Assembly (NCBI GenBank): GCA_051814705.1
Contig: JBPWQW010000001.1
Coordinates: forward strand, 1,240,001 to 1,304,000
Source: Geojedonia sp051814705
GTDB lineage: Bacteria; Bacteroidota; Bacteroidia; Flavobacteriales; Flavobacteriaceae
DNA: 64,000 nucleotides
Direction: 5' to 3'
Made by a program: the position numbers and the translations under genes. This document shows, in pieces, positions 34,544 to 43,323 of this stretch; position 1 is the first letter of the stretch, and every line of letters starts with the position of its first letter. The notes under the pieces were generated by a model. The model was given only the letters and a program-made list of their open reading frames with translations. It was not told where the DNA came from and did not search any database.

Positions 34544-35224
34544 ATGTTTAACCACAAGCATCCCTATCCACCGTTTATTCAAAATGACACGACTAAACTC
34601 ATTGTTGGCACTTTGCCACCGCCTCGGTTTTCTACTGGAGAATTGTTGAAAAAAGATGTCGATTTTTGCTACGGAAGTTATTATAACTCGCTTTGGTTGT
34701 TTATTGACAAGATTCACGATTTAGGACTGCATTATGATAATTCTACCGTGGCTATTGAAGAGCGCAAACAGTTTTTAATAGCACATAAAATTGGCGTTTG
34801 TGATATTGTTGAAAGTGCTCAGCGCCAAAAAATAGATGCCTCAGATTTGGGAATGACCAACATCAAACTAAGAGACCTTATTAGTTATATAAAACAATAC
34901 CCAAATATTGACACCCTTTTGTTTACTGGCGGAAATAGTAAAAATGGTCCTGAATATTTTTTCAGACAACACATCAAGGAGTACAATATAAAACTAAAAG
35001 TGGTTTCTAATGAAGTGCCCCGAATTCACGAATTTGTCATTCCGAGTGGAGCGAAGGCATCACCTGATTCAAAACGAATTATCAAAACCGTTTCCTTAAC
35101 TTCAGCATCAGGCTCGGCAAATCGGGCTGTTGGGAGTATGCCTTTGTACCAGCACCTTAAAGCCAAAGATCCCAATTTTAGCACCTTTGATTTTAGAGTA
35201 ATACAGTACCGCGAATTTTTATAG
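34544..35224 (+). CDS. Uracil-DNA glycosylase-family protein
   Basis: 226 residues. LIVGTLPPPRFSTGE near 23 is the UDG-superfamily motif 1 region, and VSLTSASGSANRAVGS near 185 the motif 2 loop. FYGSYYNS-like residues (CYGSYYNSLW) support the family. It would excise damaged bases (uracil or hypoxanthine). A repeat-like word lies in frame at 35035-35061 (IPSGAKA), so the segment 165-172 looks inserted relative to relatives; see findings. Confidence 0.8.
   Translation: MFNHKHPYPPFIQNDTTKLIVGTLPPPRFSTGELLKKDVDFCYGSYYNSLWLFIDKIHDLGLHYDNSTVAIEERKQFLIAHKIGVCDIVESAQRQKIDASDLGMTNIKLRDLISYIKQYPNIDTLLFTGGNSKNGPEYFFRQHIKEYNIKLKVVSNEVPRIHEFVIPSGAKASPDSKRIIKTVSLTSASGSANRAVGSMPLYQHLKAKDPNFSTFDFRVIQYREFL
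35035..35061. repeat. Dispersed-repeat word inside the UDG-family gene
   Basis: A 27-base stretch with TGTCATTCCGAG and GGAGCGAAGG, resembling the intergenic TGTCATTCCGAG elements of Bacteroidetes, lies in frame and encodes VIPSGAKA. Confidence 0.45.
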
Positions 35225-35318
35225 AAAATTAGTTTTAAAATTCAAAGGAATCTGCAACGTGTAGCACTTTCTGCCTGAATTGCCACGCAAATGGGTAAGA
35301 TAAACACTAGTTTATGGC

Positions 35319-35326
35319 TATATTTG
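35319..35326 (+). promoter_or_regulatory. -7 box upstream of the 35362 gene
   Basis: TATATTTG fits TAnnTTTG, 35 bases upstream of the start codon. Confidence 0.4.
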
Positions 35327-35361
35327 CAAAAAAATTATAAACTTAATCTTTCTCAATATTT

Positions 35362-36336
35362 ATGTCCCAAGCACTTTTTAACCCTTTTGAGGATTTGATT
35401 TTTGATGATCATTTTTGCTTCCTTTCAGGAGTCTTAACCAACGAAAACATTAGTGTGTTCCCAAAGTGGCTGATGGATCATTTTAAATTTGGAGACGAAA
35501 AAATTGAGATGATGGATAAGGCCAAATCTTATCATTATGCAGATTTGACATTGCCCTGTTCTTCCGAAGTAAAAAAAGCTTTTGATGAACTGGATATAAA
35601 AATTCAGGCGGCATATAAAAAAGGCTTTGAAGGCATGGCGTCACTCGATCAAGAGCTGCTCTTTCAATGGACGGGTAGAATGGTTTATGGTTTACTTTAC
35701 TACGAAATGCTTTATGAAAGAGACAGACTGCTAAGGCAAGGTGAAGATTTTGTGCTTTCTGCCACACTTAAGGAGCGCTTTGGCCATTTTCATTTAATGC
35801 TACAATCCTTAATAGAACCGGTTTCTTTCGTTGGTAAAAAACCATGGAGCATTGTTGTCTTTCCACTTAAATATTCCGCCGATATTTTCAGCTATCGCGA
35901 CGATGCTATTAATTTAATGTTCTCATTTGGAGTCAATGGCTTTGGCTTTATAGCCTGTTTACAAGATAATGGCGTGATCGGGGAAAAGCAAAACGAGTTA
36001 CTCGATAAAATGAAGGGTCACGTATTGCACCCCATCCAGTTTGAAGAGTTATATGCAAGGTTTCATTATTCTGATTATATATTACAGTACAAACCTAAAT
36101 ACAAAATTGAAAACCAAGATCATGGGATTTCCATAGAAGTCGAAACGTCTGGTAAGCAACCTGTTTTTGGATTTTGGGATGAAGATATATATGCCCAATT
36201 GCTCTCTAATTATTGGCAGGTTTACGGAATTCAAAAAGAGGAAATCCTTCAATTTCAAAAGCCGATACTAAGCTTTCTTGAAAATCCGTATACCAAAGAT
36301 TTTATTAATCCAGAAACCATAGATTTACCCTATTGA
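35362..36336 (+). CDS. Conserved hypothetical protein
   Basis: 324 residues with no signal peptide or transmembrane helix. It is not recognised as any characterised family, though the length and composition (aromatic-rich, FLSGVLTNENISVFPKWLMDHF, SYRDDAINLMFSFGVNGFGF) suggest a folded enzyme or binding protein of Flavobacteriaceae. Its 3' end overlaps, on the other strand, the tail of a truncated acetyltransferase gene. Confidence 0.6.
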   Translation: MSQALFNPFEDLIFDDHFCFLSGVLTNENISVFPKWLMDHFKFGDEKIEMMDKAKSYHYADLTLPCSSEVKKAFDELDIKIQAAYKKGFEGMASLDQELLFQWTGRMVYGLLYYEMLYERDRLLRQGEDFVLSATLKERFGHFHLMLQSLIEPVSFVGKKPWSIVVFPLKYSADIFSYRDDAINLMFSFGVNGFGFIACLQDNGVIGEKQNELLDKMKGHVLHPIQFEELYARFHYSDYILQYKPKYKIENQDHGISIEVETSGKQPVFGFWDEDIYAQLLSNYWQVYGIQKEEILQFQKPILSFLENPYTKDFINPETIDLPY

Positions 36337-36513
36337 GGGTTTAAAAATCCCACTATTTTTTAAATAGGTTTGTTCAATATCCAATAGGTCATTTTCAGAT
36401 GTTTTTGGACTATAGTTAGAATCAAATTCTGTTAAACTTCTTTTGACCAAGTCAACTATTTTTGGAATATCTCGGTTGGTTGCAGTTCTGAATATGAATC
36501 TACTAGCGTTCAT
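36325..36513 (-). pseudogene. Truncated GNAT N-acetyltransferase gene
   Basis: The ATG at 36513 begins MNASRFIFRTATNRDIPKIVDLVKRSL, the start of a GNAT acetyltransferase. About 60 residues (through LLDIEQTYLKNSGIF) remain of the usual 145-160, then three foreign codons and a stop at 36325. The acetyl-CoA-binding region is absent. The 3' end overlaps the neighbour's coding tail, which suggests a deletion or rearrangement joined the two. Confidence 0.55.
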
Positions 36514-36534
36514 TTTCCAATTGTATTCAACCAA

Positions 36535-36990
36535 TGTTGCTACACGGTATTAATTTTTTGTTGATTGTTAATCATTTTTATATCAATGCTTTACAACTCA
36601 CCATAACTAGAACTAATATACACTTTATTCCTTTTTGTTTAAGAGATTATAAGGGCTTTTGTTTTTTAATTATCATTATTTTTTTTACAAAAGGATCTTT
36701 TAGACAATCTATAATATGAACTGGAGGTTCTGGCTATCGAAACGGTGCTGATTTTTAATGATTATTTCTTAAAAAGTTTAGATAAAAGTGCCTATTTAGC
36801 TATGGTTTCTACATAAATTACCGCTAATGACTACACTTTTTTTAACAATCTTGAAATTTATAAATGATTGATTATGAACTCCATATTAAAATAAATTGAA
36901 AATTCATTAATTTTTTTTTGAGTACTGGTGTAAATTATTATTTGAAAAATCCGTATATTTCGCTATCCCTCTAATTAATAGCAGCATAAA
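36535..36990. other. Gene-poor gap
   Basis: 456 AT-rich bases between the GNAT remnant and the 36991 gene. Nothing coding seen on either strand beyond a low-complexity frame. A TATATTTC box about 36954 may be a weak promoter for the next gene. Confidence 0.4.
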
Positions 36991-37377
36991 ATGAATACTT
37001 ATACACTACCTTTTGGTGATATAACTATTCTTCAAGAAAACCTTGCCGAAATCGTCGTTAACGAAGGCATTATTATAGACGAAGATATAGTTAATGATTA
37101 TCACAATTTTTTGATTTCAAACCTCAAACCTCCTTTTTCTCTAATGGTCAATAAAAAGTTTGCATATAGCTATACTTATGAAGCGCTACTTAAAATTCAC
37201 GGCCTTGATCAAATAGATAAAATAGCGGTAGTAGCTTACTCGAGTTTTACGGAGATGGCTACTAAATTCTTAATAGATATTAATACTAAAAGAAATTGGA
37301 AAGTTAGAATATTTCAAGATCAGGATTTAGCATTAAACTGGCTAAATAAGCCCAAAATTAAGAAGGCAGCGATTTAA
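36991..37377 (+). CDS. SpoIIAA/STAS-like small protein
   Basis: 128 residues, soluble. Pattern of beta strand, acidic loop, NKKFAYSYTYEALLKIHG, then IDKIAVVAYSSFTEMATKFL and VRIFQDQDLALNWL resembles the SEC14/SpoIIAA-like or STAS fold found in several flavobacterial small proteins. No catalytic motif. Ends 49 bases before ctlX. Confidence 0.5.
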   Translation: MNTYTLPFGDITILQENLAEIVVNEGIIIDEDIVNDYHNFLISNLKPPFSLMVNKKFAYSYTYEALLKIHGLDQIDKIAVVAYSSFTEMATKFLIDINTKRNWKVRIFQDQDLALNWLNKPKIKKAAI

Positions 37378-37398
37378 TTTATTTTGATAAAAAAGCAC

Positions 37399-37406
37399 TA
37401 ATTTTG
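37399..37406 (+). promoter_or_regulatory. ctlX -7 box
   Basis: TAATTTTG fits TAnnTTTG, 20 bases upstream of the ctlX start codon. Confidence 0.4.
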
Positions 37407-37426
37407 CTCATCTTTATTTTTTATTA

Positions 37427-38359
37427 ATGCAGCAAACTACAAATACTATTTTAATGATTCGTCCTGTTAATTTCAGGATGAACGAGCAAACGGTTGTCAA
37501 TAACTATTTTCAGGAAGATGTAAACCTAAGAGATTCTGAAATCAATGCCAAGTCACAAGAAGAATTTGATGCTTTTGTGGCTAAGCTTCGTGGAGTTGGC
37601 GTTACTGTTATTATTGAGGATGACCTTAAAACCAGCGATACTCCCGACTCCATTTTCCCAAATAATTGGGTGAGCTTTCACGAAAATGGCAATGTGGGAC
37701 TGTATCCCATGTTTGCTGTAAATAGAAGAAAAGAGCGAAGAGAAGATATTTTCGACCGTTTAGAAGCGGAAGGGTTTCTCATTAAAACGATCATGGATTA
37801 TACCAGTGCCGAAGCGGATAACATTTTTCTTGAAGGCACCGGGAGTTTGGTGTTAGATCGTGTGAATAGGAAAGCGTATTGCGCCTTGTCGGCTCGAGCT
37901 GACGAAGAATTGTTTATTGAGTTCTGTGAAGATTTTGAATATACACCAATTGTATTCACAGCTTATCAAACTGTTGATGACGAACGCTTACCCATTTACC
38001 ATACTAACGTTATGATGTGCTTGGGAGAAACTTTTGCAGTGATTTGTTTGGATAGTATTGATGATAAAACCGAGAAAAAAAATGTGATCAACCATCTCAA
38101 GGCAGATCAAAAAGAAATAATAGATATCTCTGAAACCCAAATGCACCAATTTGCTGGCAATATGTTACAAGTAAAAGGGTTTCAAGATCAGCCTTTTTTA
38201 ATAATGAGTAAAGCTGCACATGATAGTTTAACGCCTTCTCAAATCACGAGAATTGAAAAGCACTGTGAAATTTTATCCAGTGATTTAAGCACCATCGAAA
38301 CTTGTGGAGGTGGAAGCGCTCGCTGTATGATGGCCGAAGTATTTTTACCTAGGGCATGA
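37427..38359 (+). CDS. ctlX: Citrulline utilisation hydrolase CtlX-type (amidinotransferase family)
   Basis: 310 residues with the guanidine-group-modifying enzyme fold: MIRPVNFRMNEQT, DSIFPNNWVSFHENGNVGLYPM, LEGTGSLVLDRVN, and the C-terminal nucleophile region ETCGGGSARCMMAEVFL with the Cys of C-G-G-G-S. The enzymes hydrolyse citrulline or related substrates. The stop is 1 base from the stop of the convergent histidine kinase gene. Confidence 0.88.
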   Translation: MQQTTNTILMIRPVNFRMNEQTVVNNYFQEDVNLRDSEINAKSQEEFDAFVAKLRGVGVTVIIEDDLKTSDTPDSIFPNNWVSFHENGNVGLYPMFAVNRRKERREDIFDRLEAEGFLIKTIMDYTSAEADNIFLEGTGSLVLDRVNRKAYCALSARADEELFIEFCEDFEYTPIVFTAYQTVDDERLPIYHTNVMMCLGETFAVICLDSIDDKTEKKNVINHLKADQKEIIDISETQMHQFAGNMLQVKGFQDQPFLIMSKAAHDSLTPSQITRIEKHCEILSSDLSTIETCGGGSARCMMAEVFLPRA

Positions 38360-38360
38360 T

Positions 38361-40415
38361 TTATTCAACCGGCATGACTTTAGGGAGTTCAACATAAAAT
38401 TTTGTCCCAACATTTACTGTACTTTCCACCCAAATTTTGCCATTATTAAGGTCGACCAGTTCTTTACAAATTGAAAGACCCAACCCTGTACCTTTTTCAT
38501 TTTTAGTACCAACGGTGGTGAAAGCATTATTTTTAAACAATTTGTCCAAATTTTCTTTCGCAATACCCACACCAGAATCTTCAACACAAATTAGGGCATT
38601 CCCATTTTGAATTCTGTTTGAAATGGTAATCATATCTCCAATACGACTAAACTTAACAGCATTAGTAAGCAAGTTTTGGACAACAATTTCAATCATACTT
38701 TTATCAGCATAAATTAAATCTCTTTGAGATTCATCTATGATCACTATGCTTTTTTGATCCACTTTTTGTTCTATTAGGCTCATTTTGTTATGGAAAACGT
38801 CTTGAATATCGAACAATTCTGGATTAGGCTCCAAATTTTGCATTTGGGTTTTGGACCAATTCAACAAATTGAATAAGAGCAGAGAAGCATTGTCGGCATT
38901 TTCGCTTAACTCTGGAATTAATTCATGAAATTCTTCTTGTGAAATGCCGTCTTCTTTAAGCAAATCAATAAAGCCCTTAATGGACGAAATGGAGTCTTTT
39001 AAATCGTGCGATACTATGGAGAATAGGCGATCCTTAACTTTGTTGATTTCTTCCAAATCGGCAATTTGATTTACAATCGATTCGTTTTTGATTTGGATCT
39101 GTTCATGTTTATATTTAAAGTCTTCAACTTGTAATCTGTCTTTTTTACGTTTCGATACTGTGTTGAACAAAAAGATTAAGGCCAAAATTAAAGCAGCAAT
39201 TAACCCGTATAAATACAGCTTTAAACTTTTAATCTGCCCCTGGCTGGTGTTGAGAACGTCTAATTGATCTTGGGTTATTGGCGAATTCGATTCCAATAAA
39301 TTGTCGGTATTTAAATCTGTAATATTAACTGGAATTTGTGGAACTTCTTTTTTGTCAAGTTCAGACTTCAGGTTAAAATACCTACTTTGCCATTGAAATG
39401 CGCTTTGAAAGGCACCTTTAGTAGAATCCAACTCTTTTTGAAGCCTGTAATTTTTTAGAAGTTCTAGTTTTTTATTAGAACGCAGCGCCAATCGATAAGC
39501 CTCGTTTAACTGACTCTCTGCTAGCCTAATATTATTTTGTTTTAAGTTGAGATGGGCTATGGAGTTTAGGGCGCTTAAAATACCGTCATCATTTTTAATT
39601 TCCCTATTAAATTTTAGACCTTCAACCAAATATTCAGCGGCTTTATCAAAATCATTAAATTGTAAGTACTCATCCCCAATTTTGGGCAAAATGTCACCTT
39701 TAAGTTTTTGGTCTTTTTCTGGGTGTAATAAAGTAAGTAGCTTTGTGTAAAATTCAATGGCCCTTCTATTTTCTCTTCTTTCAGAATATAAATCAGCGAT
39801 ATTTTTTGTGCTTGTTATAATTCCAGAACTATCTTTCAATTGCTCCCTAACCCTTAAAGCTTTAAAGTTAAATTCCAAAGCCTGGTCGATTTGATGGGTG
39901 TTGTAATAAGCTTCGGCCAAATTGTTATAAGCAATACTCAGCTCGTTGGGCAGATTTTGTTCTTCAAAAATTTGTAAAGCAGATAAGGATAATTTGAGAC
40001 CAGTTACATAATTGCCTCGCCTTATTTCAATTAAACCAATGCTATTGTTTACTTGTGCCACACCCAACTTATCTTTTAAATTTTGATAGGATGCTCTAGC
40101 TTTGGTAAAATGGTCTATAGCGTTAAAATAATCATCCCTTTGAGAATAAATCAGAGCCTTATAATAATTGGCGTCAGCAATGCCTTTGGTAAACTGTAAT
40201 TGTATTGAAAGTTGTTCCGTTTGGTCGATATACAATAATGCCTTTTTGAAGTCTTTAGAATCGTACAATGCTTTTATAAGGAGTACCGATGTTCTAACCT
40301 TTGAAGAATCCTGTTTTTGGTAGGCTAATTGAATGGATAGACTATCTATCTCGTTTGTTTGTGAAAAACAAATAAGGAAAGATAAAAAAGCAGTTAAAGT
40401 AATTAACTGTTTCAT
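38361..40415 (-). CDS. TPR-containing sensor histidine kinase
   Basis: 684 residues. A signal peptide (to about CFSQTNE) is followed by tetratricopeptide repeats (about 35-330), a transmembrane helix (about 397-417), a coiled coil, HisKA (IVSHDLKDSISSIKGFIDLL, phospho-acceptor His470) and HATPase (NLLTNAVKFS, DSGVGIAKENL, GTGLGLSICKEL). The TPR domain faces the periplasm. No response regulator is encoded nearby, so it is an orphan kinase. Confidence 0.9.
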   Translation of the reverse strand: MKQLITLTAFLSFLICFSQTNEIDSLSIQLAYQKQDSSKVRTSVLLIKALYDSKDFKKALLYIDQTEQLSIQLQFTKGIADANYYKALIYSQRDDYFNAIDHFTKARASYQNLKDKLGVAQVNNSIGLIEIRRGNYVTGLKLSLSALQIFEEQNLPNELSIAYNNLAEAYYNTHQIDQALEFNFKALRVREQLKDSSGIITSTKNIADLYSERRENRRAIEFYTKLLTLLHPEKDQKLKGDILPKIGDEYLQFNDFDKAAEYLVEGLKFNREIKNDDGILSALNSIAHLNLKQNNIRLAESQLNEAYRLALRSNKKLELLKNYRLQKELDSTKGAFQSAFQWQSRYFNLKSELDKKEVPQIPVNITDLNTDNLLESNSPITQDQLDVLNTSQGQIKSLKLYLYGLIAALILALIFLFNTVSKRKKDRLQVEDFKYKHEQIQIKNESIVNQIADLEEINKVKDRLFSIVSHDLKDSISSIKGFIDLLKEDGISQEEFHELIPELSENADNASLLLFNLLNWSKTQMQNLEPNPELFDIQDVFHNKMSLIEQKVDQKSIVIIDESQRDLIYADKSMIEIVVQNLLTNAVKFSRIGDMITISNRIQNGNALICVEDSGVGIAKENLDKLFKNNAFTTVGTKNEKGTGLGLSICKELVDLNNGKIWVESTVNVGTKFYVELPKVMPVE

Positions 40416-40833
40416 CTATAGTAATAAAGTTTAACAATTGTAATCTTGTTAATCAGCAAACTTGCCTTGAGGGAGAGGATAAGCATGAACACTAACGACA
40501 ACAATCCTGATATAGGTTGAAATATAGGTATCATCAACTTTGGGACTTTGGTTAATAGCCCTCCAAAATTGATTAAAAGAGAAGTAAAAAGCTAATTTAT
40601 GGGTTTTAATGCTTATAAATCAGATAAAGTGATAACGGATTTCTTTGTAGAAAAAACAGCTATCGACGAAAGGTAAAAATCATGGGAAAACGACACTTTT
40701 ATCGACGAAATGCACAATAATTTTAAATCTAAACCGATTTATGATTAAAGTGTTGATAGCAAGTTGTTTATAAAAAAAACTTTAACATTTGAAATAAATT
40801 GAGTATTTTAATCATTGATTAATAGCCGAAACA
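40416..40833. other. Gene-poor gap
   Basis: 418 bases between the histidine kinase and a small membrane-protein gene. A 25-codon plus-strand frame starts near 40599 but has no supporting feature. The word TATCGACGAAA occurs twice (40661 and 40700), spaced 39 bases; its meaning is unclear. Confidence 0.4.
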
Positions 40834-41037
40834 ATGCACAAAGTAATTCAAGCTATCTTATTATTGGTTGGGGTGATCTTAATAGGATATGGTATTTATA
40901 CAATGATTACTCCAGAAGCTTCCATAGATTTAGGAATAGTAGAGGCTGAAGTTCAAGATGACAACAATGCTTATATTACCATAGGTTTGGGCATAGCAGC
41001 TGTTGTTTTAAGCTTGCTTGCAAGTCGAAAAAGATAA
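40834..41037 (+). CDS. Small two-helix membrane protein
   Basis: 67 residues with two hydrophobic helices (about 4-25 and 47-62) joined by an acidic loop (ASIDLGIVEAEVQDDNN), ending ASRKR. This loop-between-helices form resembles small Bacteroidetes membrane proteins of unknown role. Not recognised as a named family. Confidence 0.55.
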   Translation: MHKVIQAILLLVGVILIGYGIYTMITPEASIDLGIVEAEVQDDNNAYITIGLGIAAVVLSLLASRKR

Positions 41038-41116
41038 CCTAAAACTGAATTGCAATTTTAATGCTTGACAACTCGGCTTGTTGAGCTTTTTTTAGTGCTT
41101 TTCGTTGTAAAAGTTT

Positions 41117-41124
41117 TATCTTTG
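41117..41124 (+). promoter_or_regulatory. argS -7 box
   Basis: TATCTTTG fits TAnnTTTG, 22 bases upstream of the argS start codon. Confidence 0.45.
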
Positions 41125-41146
41125 CACTCTTAAAATAATACTGTAA

Positions 41147-42943
41147 ATGAATCTTCAGGACACCTTATCAACTCAAGTAAAACATGCTGTTAAAACTCTT
41201 TTCGGAGCCGATTTGGAGACTGTAGAATTTCAGGCAACCCGCAAAGATTTTGCTGGTGACCTTACGGTGGTTGTCTTTCCAATGCTTAAGCTTATAAAAG
41301 GCAACCCTCAAACAATAGGAGAACAGATTGGTGATTATTTGATGGCCCATGTAGAAGAAGTGAAATCCTTTAACGTGATAAAGGGCTTTGTGAATATCGA
41401 GATAACCGATGCGTATTATCTCGATTTTTTTAACAGCATTAAAGATAAAGATACGTTCGGGTTTGTAGCTCCAAAGCCAGGAGATAAGGCCATTATGGTC
41501 GAGTATTCATCGCCCAATACCAATAAACCATTGCACCTTGGACATATTCGGAATAACTTATTAGGTTATAGCGTAGCCGAAATTTTAAAAGCTTCTGGAA
41601 AAACGGTTTACAAAACCCAAATTATTAACGATAGGGGCATACATATTTGTAAAAGTATGTTGGCCTGGAAACGTTTTGGACATGGAGAAACCCCAGAAAG
41701 TACCGGTTTAAAAGGTGATAAACTGGTTGGAAATTACTATGTAAAATTCGATAAAGAATATAAAAAAGAGATCAAAGTTTTGGTCAGCTCAGGTAAAACC
41801 GAAGAGGAAGCCAAAAAACAGGCTCCCATTTTAATGGAAGCCCAAAACATGCTCCAAAAATGGGAAGCTGGAGATCAAGAAACCGTTGCCCTTTGGAAGA
41901 TGATGAATGCTTGGGTGTATGACGGATTTAATACAACCTACAAAAATTTAGGTGTCGATTTTGATCAACTCTATTATGAAAGCCAAACCTATTTGTTGGG
42001 CAAGGAATTTGTAGCAGAAGGCCTAAAATCTGGTGTATTTTTTAAAAAGGAAGATGGTTCGATATGGTGCGATTTGACAGAGGATGGGTTGGATGAAAAA
42101 ATCGTCCAACGTTCCGATGGTACTGCCGTGTACATGACCCAAGATATTGGTACTGCTATTCAACGGGTTAAAGATTATCCCAATGTTGGCGGAATGGTGT
42201 ATACTGTAGGAAATGAGCAGGATTACCATTTTAGAGTTCTGTTTTTAATTATAAAAAATTTAGGCTTTGAATGGGCCAAAAACCTTTACCATTTAAGTTA
42301 TGGTATGGTGGATTTACCAAGTGGTAAGATGAAGAGTAGGGAAGGCACCGTTGTGGATGCCGATGATTTGATAACTGAAATGACCAAAACTGCTCATGAG
42401 ATTTCAGAGGAATTAGGGAAACTTGAAGACTACTCTGATGATGAAAAACAAGAACTTTATAAAATTATAGGTCTTGGAGCCTTAAAATATTACATCTTAA
42501 AAGTAGACCCCAAAAAGCGCATTTTGTTCGACCCCAAAGAGTCCATCGATTTTCAAGGGAATACGGGGCCTTTTATTCAATATACTTATGCGAGGATTCA
42601 ATCTATTTTACGCAAAGCCACTTCGACTACGCTCAGTGACCTTAATGTCATGTTGAGCCCTAGTGAAGCACCGCTCCATGAGAGAGAAAAAGAACTTTTA
42701 AAACAGATTCAGTTATTTCCTGAAATCATCCAAAACGCGGCAGAAAGCCATAGCCCTGCCTTGATTGCCAATTACACCTACGACTTGGTAAAGGAGTTTA
42801 ATTCCTTCTATCAAAATGTATCCATTTTGGGAGCCGATACCGACAGCGAAAAAATATTAAGGATACAGCTATCCAAAACCGTGGCAACCGTCATTAAAAA
42901 CGCCTTTGGTTTATTAGGGATTGTAGTGCCAGAGCGGATGTAG
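41147..42943 (+). CDS. argS: Arginine--tRNA ligase
   Basis: 598 residues, class I. Signature H-I-G-H region is HLGHIRNNL near 125, and the KMSKS-type loop is KMKSREGTVV near 395. The N-terminal additional domain and C-terminal anticodon-binding domain (from about 480, ending GLLGIVVPERM) are present. Between the catalytic and anticodon domains a repeat-like insertion encodes ATSTTLSDLNVMLSPSEAP (residues about 491-508). It charges tRNA-Arg; the gene is essential so the insert must be tolerated. Confidence 0.96.
   Translation: MNLQDTLSTQVKHAVKTLFGADLETVEFQATRKDFAGDLTVVVFPMLKLIKGNPQTIGEQIGDYLMAHVEEVKSFNVIKGFVNIEITDAYYLDFFNSIKDKDTFGFVAPKPGDKAIMVEYSSPNTNKPLHLGHIRNNLLGYSVAEILKASGKTVYKTQIINDRGIHICKSMLAWKRFGHGETPESTGLKGDKLVGNYYVKFDKEYKKEIKVLVSSGKTEEEAKKQAPILMEAQNMLQKWEAGDQETVALWKMMNAWVYDGFNTTYKNLGVDFDQLYYESQTYLLGKEFVAEGLKSGVFFKKEDGSIWCDLTEDGLDEKIVQRSDGTAVYMTQDIGTAIQRVKDYPNVGGMVYTVGNEQDYHFRVLFLIIKNLGFEWAKNLYHLSYGMVDLPSGKMKSREGTVVDADDLITEMTKTAHEISEELGKLEDYSDDEKQELYKIIGLGALKYYILKVDPKKRILFDPKESIDFQGNTGPFIQYTYARIQSILRKATSTTLSDLNVMLSPSEAPLHEREKELLKQIQLFPEIIQNAAESHSPALIANYTYDLVKEFNSFYQNVSILGADTDSEKILRIQLSKTVATVIKNAFGLLGIVVPERM
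42621..42668. repeat. Imperfect palindromic repeat inside argS
   Basis: Left arm CTTCGACTACGCTCAGTGAC is mirrored by a right arm ending GAGCCCTAGTGAAG (reverse complement CTTCACTAGGGCTC). The words resemble dispersed intergenic repeats of flavobacteria. In frame with argS. Confidence 0.6.
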
Positions 42944-43323
42944 GGTTTCTGAACTTTGACTTTTTAGCAATCAAAGGAAAATTAGATTTGTTAGCCCTGA
43001 GGCAGCTTTCTAAATTTCATTACGGTTTTCCGTATCGTCTTGATCTTTTCTCATAAAGCTATGATTTGGTCGCGAAACACAATTTTTATGTTTTGTACTT
43101 AAACAGCAAAAAAACATCCTATTCCATTCCTTTTATTCGCTTGTAAAATTGCTAGATAGTCAAACCTATTTTATCTTCAACTTTGAAAAGGCGACCATCA
43201 TATAGACACCATTTATAATCTTTGGGTTTTCAATAAATAAATGAGTAAAAATGTGTAACTTTAAGTGACTTTAATGCTCTTAAAATGAGTGCATTTAGCA
43301 ATAACCAAATAACATTCTATATT
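42944..43323. other. Gene-poor gap
   Basis: 380 bases between argS and the next gene. No gene, hairpin or box of confidence seen on either strand. Confidence 0.4.

Noticed and set aside
36534..36719. 61-codon plus-strand frame in the gap after the GNAT remnant
   Set aside because: Low-complexity Phe/Ile-rich translation with no start context or similarity; typical of AT-rich noncoding DNA.
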